A DNA stretch of 32,012 bases. Origin: Trueperaceae bacterium. GTDB lineage: Bacteria; Deinococcota; Deinococci; Deinococcales; Trueperaceae. The stretch is taken from contig JAGQHN010000004.1 in NCBI GenBank assembly GCA_020431825.1, forward strand, positions 1-32,012, in the 5' to 3' direction. The notes under the pieces were generated by a model that searched no databases, was not told where the DNA came from, and saw only the letters and a list, made by a program, of their open reading frames with translations. Positions 25,561 to 32,012 of the stretch are shown piece after piece. The position numbers and the translations under genes were made by a program. Position 1 is the first letter of the stretch; the number at the start of each line of letters is the position of its first letter.

Positions 25561-26085
25561 ATGTCAGCCGAAGATTTTCTGAATGTTCAGGAAGAGGGCT
25601 ACCGCTTCGAACTATTAAAAGGGGAAGTCATTCAGATGTGAGCAGCAGGACATGAACATGGTCGCATCGTGATGAATATTGCGATTCCATCAGGGGCATT
25701 TATCAAGCAACAAAAACTTGGTGCTATTTATGCGGCTGAAACAGGATTTGTGCTAGAAAGAGACCCTGATACCGTTCGCGCCCCAGACATTGCTTTCGTT
25801 AAGCAAGAAAGACTCGAGCATGTTAAGGCCAAGGGCTTTTTCCCTGGTACCCCTGATATTGCTGTCGAGGTCATTTCGCCTGGTGATAGCTATATAGATG
25901 CGGAAGAAAAAGTGGCTACGTGACTTAATGCTGGTACAGACCTGGTTCTGGTCGTAAACCCTAGAAATAAAACAGTAAATGTCCACCGTAGAAATCAGGA
26001 TATTCAAATTCTGGCAGAAGGAAATAGTTTAGCGCCTCAGGAACTTCCAGGCTGGCAACTGCTCATTAGTGATATTTTTGAGTAA
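25561..26085 (+). pseudogene. Uma2-family (DUF820) nuclease gene interrupted by two TGA codons
   Basis: One reading frame from ATG 25561 to TAA 26083-26085 reads as a full Uma2 protein of 174 codons, except for TGA at 25639-25641 and at 25921-25923. Recognisable parts are YRFELLKGEVIQM, AGHEHGRIVMNIA, DTVRAPDIAFV, PDIAVEVISPGDS and LVLVVNP. The second TGA sits where the family usually has Trp (EKVAxxL), so it may be TGG changed to TGA. The first stands where Ser, Thr or Ala is usual. There is no frameshift. TGA is an ordinary stop in metY and other genes here, so recoding is unlikely. No Shine-Dalgarno is seen. Uma2 proteins resemble restriction-endonuclease folds of unknown role. Confidence 0.75.
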
Positions 26086-27612
26086 CTAGGCAGCTTCGCT
26101 TAGTTTCGAGCCGGCCATGAGCAGACCGAGCTTCTCGGCGGTGGCTTCCTCTTGCGATAATTCACCCATAATCTGACCCTCAAACAGTACCAGTATGCGG
26201 TCACTTAAACTCATAACCTCATTCAAGTCTGCTGAAACCAGTAAAACGGCTAAACCCATATCTCGAGCTTTAACAATTTGCTTATGGATAAACTCAATTG
26301 CACCAATATCAACCCCCCTGGTGGGTTGAGCTGCAATAAGAACGTCAGGGTGACGCTCGAGTTCTCTGGCAACGATCAGTTTCTGAGCATTCCCGCCCGA
26401 GTAGCTACCAGCTAAGACATTGGGTGAAGAAGGTCTAACATCGTAATCGCTAATGATGGTTTTGGCATGATCTTCAATTTTCTTTTCATCCAGAAAGCCC
26501 AATTGTACGGCATAAGGTGCCTTGTGGTGATCGCCTAAAATGGCATTCATTGAGGCGGTAAAGGTTTCCACCAGACCCCTTTCATAGCGGTCTTCGGGTA
26601 TGTGGCTTAAGCCTTCCTCACGGCGTTCTCTAGCAGATTCCCTGGTGACATCTCGGCCCTCGAGGTAAATCGTGCCACCATCTGCCTTGCGCAATCCGGC
26701 AATGCACTCCACGAGTTCCGTTTGACCATTGCCCTCAATACCTGCAATGCCGACAATCTCACCCGCACGCACCTCAAAAGAGACATGATTGACGACAGGT
26801 TTTTGCTTGGCAGGGTTAATCACAAGCAGATCATCTATTTTGATCTGTACCCCTTTTGGCTTAGCGGGTTCTTTATCGACTCGCAAGATGACTTCGCGAC
26901 CGACCATCATGTTAGCGAGCTGGCGCTGATTGGTGTCTTCACGATTTACCGTGCCAATCATCTGACCATCTCGCATGACGCTCATGCGGTCACAGATTTC
27001 CATCACTTCATCAAGCTTATGGCTAATAAAGATAACAGCATTGCCTTTTTCGGCAAAGTCACGAATGAATTTAAATAGCCCTCGGGTTTCCTGTGGTGTC
27101 AGAACTGCGGTAGGCTCATCCATAATCAGGATTTTTACGCCGCGGTAAAGCGTTTTTAAGATTTCTACCTGTTGCTGTAGACCTACCGGGAGGTCTTCAA
27201 TTTTGGTATCTGGACTTATCTCAAAGCCAAACTGCTGAATGAGTTCTGCTGTTTTGGTTCGAGCCTTGCCATAGTCTAGCGCGACGCCCTGCATGGGCTC
27301 AGAACCAAGCACCATATTTTCAGCGACGCTCAAGGGCTCAACCAGCATAAAGTGCTGGTGCACCATACCAATACCAAGCTTGATGGCATCTTTGGGGTTG
27401 CGAAAGCTAACAGGTTGACCATCTATGGTGATGCTGCCTTCATCGGGTGCTTGAAGTCCGTAGAGGATTTTCATAAGGGTAGACTTACCCGCACCATTCT
27501 CACCGATAAGGGCATGAACCTCACCCCAGTTGACTTCAAAATTAACCCGGTCGTTTGCCAGCACCAGCGGAAACCGCTTGGTAATGTTTTGCATGTCTAC
27601 TGCTTTCGCCAT
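26086..27612 (-). CDS. Two-domain ABC ATPase, nucleoside/sugar (NupO/RbsA) type
   Basis: A 508-residue protein with two nucleotide-binding domains. The first is intact: Walker [10 protein letters not shown] (37-45), signature [10 protein letters not shown] (141-150), Walker B ILIMDEP (161-167). The second is degenerate at Walker A (GIEGNGQTE, 291-299) and Walker B ([12 protein letters not shown], 424-435) but has a signature-like SYSGGNAQK. This asymmetry is normal in importers of the BMP/nucleoside and ribose class. The usual partners, two permeases and a lipoprotein, are absent from this window. TATACT lies 6 bases before the ATG and no Shine-Dalgarno is visible, so the mRNA may be leaderless. 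It abuts the Uma2 pseudogene end. Confidence 0.92.
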   Translation of the reverse strand: MAKAVDMQNITKRFPLVLANDRVNFEVNWGEVHALIGENGAGKSTLMKILYGLQAPDEGSITIDGQPVSFRNPKDAIKLGIGMVHQHFMLVEPLSVAENMVLGSEPMQGVALDYGKARTKTAELIQQFGFEISPDTKIEDLPVGLQQQVEILKTLYRGVKILIMDEPTAVLTPQETRGLFKFIRDFAEKGNAVIFISHKLDEVMEICDRMSVMRDGQMIGTVNREDTNQRQLANMMVGREVILRVDKEPAKPKGVQIKIDDLLVINPAKQKPVVNHVSFEVRAGEIVGIAGIEGNGQTELVECIAGLRKADGGTIYLEGRDVTRESARERREEGLSHIPEDRYERGLVETFTASMNAILGDHHKAPYAVQLGFLDEKKIEDHAKTIISDYDVRPSSPNVLAGSYSGGNAQKLIVARELERHPDVLIAAQPTRGVDIGAIEFIHKQIVKARDMGLAVLLVSADLNEVMSLSDRILVLFEGQIMGELSQEEATAEKLGLLMAGSKLSEAA

Positions 27613-27618
27613 AAGGCT

Positions 27619-27624
27619 AGTATA
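27619..27624 (-). promoter_or_regulatory. Leaderless-type -10 box for the ABC ATPase gene
   Basis: TATACT on the minus strand, 6 bases before the ATG at 27612, and the closest of these boxes to consensus. No Shine-Dalgarno is present. The -35 region is weak. Confidence 0.5.
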
Positions 27625-27706
27625 CCCAGTTTGAATTCACTTGAGAAACGCTCCTATGAGCGAGCAGGGTGTAGGTTATTATGAGCTCGAGCATGGAGGC
27701 AAAAGC

Positions 27707-28876
27707 ATGATTAGGCAAAAACAAGAAGAAGTGCAGGCTTTTTTAAAGGAACAGGGTTGGGACGGCTGGTTGATTTATGATTTTAGAGGCACGAACCCTT
27801 TTGCTACAAAGGTTTTTAACCATGGCGCCACAATTTTGTCACGGCGCTGGTTTATCTGGATTCCCGCGCAAGGTGACATTAAGATACTGGTTCATGATAT
27901 AGAGTTTGGCTCCTTTCCAAGGTTGGGTTTTGAAGTATTTAAATATAATGGGCGGGAATCTCTGGGGCTCGAGCTTTCCAAGTTACTCGGTGGCGCAAAC
28001 CGTATTGCTATGGAATATTCCCCTATGGCGAATAACCCCTATGTGTCAAAGGTAGATGGGGGAACCCTCGAGCTTATACGTTCGTTAGGGGTTGAAGTTG
28101 TAAGTTCGGGTGATTTGCTGCAACTCTTTTTAGCCTGGACACCCGAGCAACTGGATAATCACCTTAAAGCAGCCGCGGTATTGACGGAAACCAAAGACAA
28201 GGCCATTGCCTATATAAGGCAGCACATTAGTGAGGGTACGCCGCTTAATGAATATCAGTTGCAGCAGTACATGAATGATTTTATTGAGTCGCAGGGCATG
28301 GACCCAGGTCATGCGCCCATTATTGGCTTTGGTCCGGGGGGGGGAGACCCGCACTATGTTCCCGCTAAGACAGGGTCAAAGGTTTTGGAGCCCGGCGACG
28401 CTATTCTGATGGATTTATTTTGCAAAGCACCTGGCGATAATCCTTTTGCTGATATTACTTGGATGGCGCACTACGATACGCCAACAGAGCGGTTTATGAA
28501 GGTTTTTAATGCGGTTTTAAAGTCGCGTGATACTGCGGTTGAGTTACTGCAAAACCGCCTTTCACAGGGCAAACTTGTCAGAGGCTACGAGGTTGATCTC
28601 ACTACTCGTAAAGTTCTGATTGATGCTGGTTACGAAGCTAATCTCAAGCACCGCACCGGACACAGTCTCGGTAATGTGACAACGCATGGTGAAGCAGCCC
28701 ATTTTGACGGCTTTGAAACGCTTGATGAACGGGCGGTTTTACCCGGTATTGGCATTACTATAGAGCCGGGTGTTTACTTTGATGATTTTGGGGTGCGCAG
28801 CGAGATCAATGTTTATGCCAAAGCTGATGGTGTTGACATAACCACAGCACTGCAGACGGTTATAGATATTGTTTAA
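27707..28876 (+). CDS. M24-family metallopeptidase (Xaa-Pro aminopeptidase-like)
   Basis: A 389-residue protein with an N-terminal creatinase-like domain and a C-terminal pita-bread domain. The five metal ligands of M24 are visible: Asp in AILMDLFCK, Asp in FADITWMAH, His in RTGHSLGNV, Glu in TIEPGVYF and Glu in VRSEINVY. Family members remove N-terminal residues before proline, or hydrolyse related small substrates. The reading frame stays open 22 codons upstream to 27641. I chose ATG 27707 because GGAGG (27695-27699) lies seven bases before it. No signal peptide is seen, so it is probably cytosolic. DinB and kinase genes follow closely on the same strand. Confidence 0.9.
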   Translation: MIRQKQEEVQAFLKEQGWDGWLIYDFRGTNPFATKVFNHGATILSRRWFIWIPAQGDIKILVHDIEFGSFPRLGFEVFKYNGRESLGLELSKLLGGANRIAMEYSPMANNPYVSKVDGGTLELIRSLGVEVVSSGDLLQLFLAWTPEQLDNHLKAAAVLTETKDKAIAYIRQHISEGTPLNEYQLQQYMNDFIESQGMDPGHAPIIGFGPGGGDPHYVPAKTGSKVLEPGDAILMDLFCKAPGDNPFADITWMAHYDTPTERFMKVFNAVLKSRDTAVELLQNRLSQGKLVRGYEVDLTTRKVLIDAGYEANLKHRTGHSLGNVTTHGEAAHFDGFETLDERAVLPGIGITIEPGVYFDDFGVRSEINVYAKADGVDITTALQTVIDIV

Positions 28877-28894
28877 CCCCTGGCAAAGTTAGAT

Positions 28895-29395
28895 ATGACT
28901 GTTCTTTACGGCCCACCAGCAGAGACCCTCGAGCTTCTTCTTGATGACCCAGATAATCATGAGTTTGCTTCGGCGCGTGATTTGCTCAAAAATTTGTCGG
29001 GCGAGCAAGCAGCTCAAAGCGTTGCAGGCTTGCCCTACACTATTGCCGAGATACTGGCTCATATGAACAGTAACCTTTACTTTAATCTTGAATTGATTGC
29101 CTCGAGTTCTCCTGAAACATTTGTCAACCCCTATGAAAATTGGCCAAAGGTGAATGTGTCGGACTGGTCAGAATTGGTTGAGAGCTTTTTATCAGGACTA
29201 GATAGGGCAAAAGCCATGGCTAGAGAAAGCGATTTAAACCGCATCCTTTTTCCTGCAACAAAAGCTGAGCCTGCCTGGACACTGGGTTACAAACTTGCTA
29301 TGAGTGTTGCCAAACATAATGCCTACCATTTTGGACAAATTGGGCTTTTGCGCCGACTCTTAGGAGTGTGGCTAAACAACAGTGCAAATACCTGA
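28895..29395 (+). CDS. DinB-fold protein, putative metal-dependent enzyme
   Basis: A 166-residue four-helix protein of the DinB/YfiT superfamily. The expected metal-binding histidines are present: one in IAEILAHMNSNLYFN (about residue 51) and two in AKHNAYHFGQIGLLRRLLG (about 138-146). Bacterial members include thiol-dependent transferases and many proteins of unknown role. No substrate can be assigned. No clear ribosome binding site is seen before ATG 28895. It follows the M24 gene after 18 bases and overlaps the kinase-like gene by 14 bases. Confidence 0.85.
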   Translation: MTVLYGPPAETLELLLDDPDNHEFASARDLLKNLSGEQAAQSVAGLPYTIAEILAHMNSNLYFNLELIASSSPETFVNPYENWPKVNVSDWSELVESFLSGLDRAKAMARESDLNRILFPATKAEPAWTLGYKLAMSVAKHNAYHFGQIGLLRRLLGVWLNNSANT

Positions 29396-30272
29396 TTCCT
29401 TTGCTCGAGCAGCTTACAGGCGAGACGAGAAATTAGCCAAAGTCTGGCTCGAGTCTCTTCCCGAGTGGCTCGAGCAGCTCTTATATGATTGGCAACTCGA
29501 GCCAGATGGCGAAACGATCTATGCCTCACTCAGTATTATTTTTCCGGTCAGACAGACAAATAGGCCCTTAGTTCTGAAATTTGCCTGGCCAGATGAGGCG
29601 TCTCGCTATGAAGCGCTGGCGCTGGAAAGCTGGCGGGGTAAGGGAGCGGTCAAGCTTTTTGCCCAGCGTGCTGACTCTAGTGCTTTGCTACTCGAGCGTT
29701 TGGACAAGTCCCGGTCACTTGAAACCCTATTTCCTGACCAGGCTTTAGACGTTGCTGCTGGACTTTACAAACGACTATGCATAGCTGCGCCTGACCGTTT
29801 ACCTGAGCAAGAAAGGAGGGTTGAGCAGATGCTTCCCAAGATGAAAATGAGATGGGCAGCGCTGGCAGAGCCCTTTCCGAAACTTTGGTTGGGTAAAGCC
29901 ATTGGTCTGGCGCTCGAGCTACAAATACCAGAACGACCTGTACTGGTTAATTACGATCTACACCACGGTAATGTTTTAGCCTCGAGCCGGGAACCCTGGC
30001 TGGTTATTGATCCAAAAGTTCTAAAGGCTGACCCAGAATTTGGCATTGCTCAGCTGTTCTGGTATCACCTCGAGCTAAAAGACAAATCCTTACTGGTACA
30101 GCGTCTGGACAGATTTATTGAGCTGTGTCAGTTAGATAAGCCCAAGGCCTATGTCTGGACGTTTATCCGCTGTCTTGACTACTGGCTCTGGGCTCTGAGT
30201 GTTGGCTTAACGGAAGACCCTGTAAGATGCCAGGCTTTGAGCGAAGAACTGGTAAACAAACTCAACAAATAG
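29382..30272 (+). CDS. APH(6)/hydroxyurea-kinase-like phosphotransferase
   Basis: A 296-residue protein resembling the aminoglycoside 6-phosphotransferase/hydroxyurea kinase family. Lys66 (PLVLKFAWP) fits the ATP lysine. NYDLHHGNVLAS (190-201) is the catalytic loop with Asp192 and Asn197. LVIDPKVLKADPEFG (207-221) holds the metal Asp210. The loop has Asn where the usual HxDLHxGN motif has His. Some members give streptomycin resistance, but most genomic relatives have unknown substrates, so resistance should not be assumed. The start is GTG 29382, within the DinB end; no well-placed ribosome binding site is visible. Eight CTCGAG copies fall in this gene, four of them within 98 bases. Confidence 0.8.
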   Translation: MQIPDSFARAAYRRDEKLAKVWLESLPEWLEQLLYDWQLEPDGETIYASLSIIFPVRQTNRPLVLKFAWPDEASRYEALALESWRGKGAVKLFAQRADSSALLLERLDKSRSLETLFPDQALDVAAGLYKRLCIAAPDRLPEQERRVEQMLPKMKMRWAALAEPFPKLWLGKAIGLALELQIPERPVLVNYDLHHGNVLASSREPWLVIDPKVLKADPEFGIAQLFWYHLELKDKSLLVQRLDRFIELCQLDKPKAYVWTFIRCLDYWLWALSVGLTEDPVRCQALSEELVNKLNK

Positions 30273-30274
30273 GA

Positions 30275-31237
30275 TTACGTCTTTACCAAATCATCCTCTA
30301 TAAAATTCTGAATAATTTCGGTCATGGAAGCGTCGGGTTCAAAGCCAAGCTCGAGTGCCCGCCTGGCCGTAAAACGACTGGGCCAGGAACCCACAATTTG
30401 TTGAATGAAATGACTATGTTGCCAGACAATACGGTCTACAACTGCTTTGCCTGAGATTTCCTCGAGGCTAGTAACCATATCTTGAACTGAGACCGTGATA
30501 CCGGGTAGTGAGAGGGTACGGTGGCTACCGAGCAGGTCAGTATCCATGTCCAGTGCTTTTACCGCTGAGCGGATGGCCTGCCTGGGGGAAAGTATCCAGA
30601 GTTTGGTATCACCTGTCACCGGGCAAATAGCTTCTTGTCCCTGCAAGGGCTCACGGATAATTGAACTGGCAAAGGTAGAGGTTGCTGCATTTGGCTTGCC
30701 AGGACGCACTACGATGGTAGGGAAACGCAGGATAATGCCATCAATAAAGCCCTTACGGGAATAGTCATTGATAAGGAGTTCGCATATAGCTTTTTGTGCC
30801 CCGTAAGAGCTTTGCGGGGTTGGTGCGGTATTGTCTTCAATAATCTCAGGCATATCGCCACCAAAGACGGCAATAGAACTGGCAAATAAGAACTGCGGTG
30901 GTTTGTTTAGTTTACGGCAGACCTCGAGCAAGGCTTCTGTTGCGTGCAGATTGATCTGCATGCCCAGGTCAAAGTTCTGCTCGGCCTCACCACTTACAAT
31001 GGCTGCCAGATGAATAATGACATCAGTGTCTGGCAAAATGAGCTTTTCTAAGGTTGTTGGCTGACTTATATCTCCAGTGATTTGCTCGAGCCGCTCATCA
31101 GCTTCAAGATTAGCCTCAAACCTGTCAAATACTAGCAGTTTGCTGATGGCCTGTCCCTTTATGTCACCTTTTTCCAGCAGAGCCTTTGTGAGCTTCTGTC
31201 CTAAAAAACCTGCACCACCTAAAATAACAACTCGCAT
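30275..31237 (-). CDS. denD: NAD-dependent SDR dehydrogenase, DenD (D-erythronate dehydrogenase)-like
   Basis: A 320-residue extended short-chain dehydrogenase. The Rossmann motif GGAGFLG (7-13), the catalytic SSIAVFGG Ser, and Tyr145-x3-Lys149 (SYGAQK) are complete. The run FPTIVVRPGKPNAATS, then IIREPLQGQ (about 172-200), closely resembles DenD, which oxidises D-erythronate in tetronate catabolism. The other enzymes of that route (kinase, aldolase, isomerase) are not in the window, so the substrate is uncertain. The ribosome binding site AGGTG overlaps the stop of the upstream MFS gene, so the two are probably co-transcribed. It ends 2 bases from the convergent kinase-like gene. Confidence 0.78.
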   Translation of the reverse strand: MRVVILGGAGFLGQKLTKALLEKGDIKGQAISKLLVFDRFEANLEADERLEQITGDISQPTTLEKLILPDTDVIIHLAAIVSGEAEQNFDLGMQINLHATEALLEVCRKLNKPPQFLFASSIAVFGGDMPEIIEDNTAPTPQSSYGAQKAICELLINDYSRKGFIDGIILRFPTIVVRPGKPNAATSTFASSIIREPLQGQEAICPVTGDTKLWILSPRQAIRSAVKALDMDTDLLGSHRTLSLPGITVSVQDMVTSLEEISGKAVVDRIVWQHSHFIQQIVGSWPSRFTARRALELGFEPDASMTEIIQNFIEDDLVKT

Positions 31238-31247
31238 TGTTTTTCAC

Positions 31248-32012
31248 CTACAATCTGGCATTTGAAATGACGTTTTGCCTGCTTATCCAGAAAAACCACA
31301 GCGCTCCAGGAACGAGAATCAGTGTCGCTAAACCTAGAAGAATGGTCTGAATACCAAAAGCGTCTAGGGCGCGACCAACAATAAGTGCACCAATAGCGCC
31401 TGTTAGGGTAAAGAGAGCGAACTCAGTGGCAAAAATCCTCCCGCTGATATGTCTGGGAGCCTGCTGTAAAAGAAGCTGCGTTGAAAAAGTCCAGACAATG
31501 CCGCCACCCAAACCCCGGAACAAAATGCCAAAGAGCGTGGTCCCAAATGTAAACAAGGGCATAACGATTAAATAACCTATACTGATCATGACATAGCCAA
31601 TCAGGATGGCAAATCGGAGGGCTCGAGTTTTATCCCCCGTGATATTTCGGGCAATAATTGGTCCAATGCCCGAGCCTAAACCTGTCATCATAAACATGAG
31701 CCCCAGACTGATTCCGCCGCCTACCCCAATGCTAAACACACGTTCAGAAATAGCGACTTCGACGATTTCAAAAGTTGAACCTGCCAGCAGGGCAACCATG
31801 GCTTTATGGCAGGCTGTAACCAGCACCTGACGGTTCTTGCTAAGGAACTCGAGCCCTTCGACATACTGACGAAAAAAGGCACTGAAACTGCGAGAATGCT
31901 CTGGGCTATCATGGGGCTTAAGCCGAATTCTAGAAATAAATACCGCCGATACCAGAAAGGTGAGAGCATCTATCACAAAGGCTGGATAAATTCCCCAGGT
32001 TCCTGAGACCAG
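31248..32012 (-). CDS. MFS transporter, partial (N-terminal part beyond the window)
   Basis: At least 254 residues, open to the window edge at 32012. A GTG at 31976 is inside the frame, but the sequence before it (LVSGTWGIYPAFVIDALTF) matches the conserved start of helix 5-6 in MFS_3-type efflux proteins. The true start is therefore outside. About seven membrane segments are visible, including a glycine-rich GVGGGISLGLMFMMTGLGSGIG. Substrate unknown. It is upstream of the DenD-like gene with a 10-base gap. An efflux or uptake role for a sugar acid is only a guess. Confidence 0.88.
   Translation of the reverse strand: MVSGTWGIYPAFVIDALTFLVSAVFISRIRLKPHDSPEHSRSFSAFFRQYVEGLEFLSKNRQVLVTACHKAMVALLAGSTFEIVEVAISERVFSIGVGGGISLGLMFMMTGLGSGIGPIIARNITGDKTRALRFAILIGYVMISIGYLIVMPLFTFGTTLFGILFRGLGGGIVWTFSTQLLLQQAPRHISGRIFATEFALFTLTGAIGALIVGRALDAFGIQTILLGLATLILVPGALWFFWISRQNVISNARL

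Noticed and set aside
25561-26085. TGA read as Trp (altered genetic code) to rescue the Uma2 gene
   Set aside because: TGA ends metY, the isochorismatase-like gene and the DinB gene at sensible positions, and Trp is encoded by TGG throughout the window.
27641-27706. 22-codon N-terminal extension of the M24 peptidase
   Set aside because: It overlaps the divergent ABC ATPase promoter region and lacks a ribosome binding site, whereas ATG 27707 has GGAGG at ideal spacing.

Overview
This looks like a chromosomal segment of a free-living bacterium with compact, mostly housekeeping gene content and a base composition close to balanced GC (judged by eye). The gene repertoire resembles that of Deinococcota, perhaps a Trueperaceae-like lineage. 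It includes a riboswitch-controlled metY/metX acetylhomoserine pathway, a DUF3352-type secreted protein, a VUT/YhhQ transporter, an NYN-domain protein, a fused Wzz/tyrosine kinase, a Uma2 gene and a multi-cone 2-phosphoglycerate-kinase-like protein. Several genes have a -10 box directly abutting the start codon, the leaderless arrangement common in that phylum. This assignment is inference from gene content only. No rRNA, tRNA, CRISPR, insertion sequence or prophage was seen.

Layout. 180-1142: thioredoxin reductase, tail to tail with a minus-strand block of SPOR protein, ABC permease and ABC ATPase (1139-3887). 3888-4222: non-coding, with a strong plus-strand terminator. 4223-7010, minus strand: 2-phosphoglycerate-kinase-like protein, CoA-pyrophosphatase-type Nudix hydrolase and MazG. 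7291-7650: a small unrecognised protein. 7756-11615, minus strand: a secreted DUF3352 protein and transketolase. 11931-13928: a TPR lipoprotein. 14089-15434: VUT transporter and MaoC dehydratase, meeting an amidase (15431-16768). 17081-18682: BY-kinase. 18754-19914: metK. 20114-20635: NYN protein. 20854-25524: a SAM-I riboswitch followed by metY, an isochorismatase-like gene, a second metY-like gene and metX. 25561-26085: a Uma2 gene broken by two TGA codons. 26086-27612: a two-domain nucleoside/sugar-type ABC ATPase. 27707-30272: M24 peptidase, DinB-fold protein and an APH(6)-like kinase. 30275-32012, minus strand: a DenD-like dehydrogenase and a truncated MFS transporter.

The clearest system is methionine/SAM metabolism. 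MetX acylates homoserine, the MetY paralogs replace the acyl group with sulfide or a thiol, and MetK makes SAM. SAM can then switch off the four-gene operon through the riboswitch. The riboswitch lies beside a near-ideal Shine-Dalgarno sequence that serves a 15-codon ORF rather than metY itself.

Two observations stand out. First, the palindrome CTCGAG occurs about 90 times by hand count, where about 8 are expected by chance. It falls in all three codon phases and in intergenic DNA, like the HIP1 palindrome of cyanobacteria. Second, the leader of the VUT (queuosine-precursor-type) transporter can fold into an H-type pseudoknot with an embedded hairpin around the ribosome binding site. This is a candidate riboswitch.
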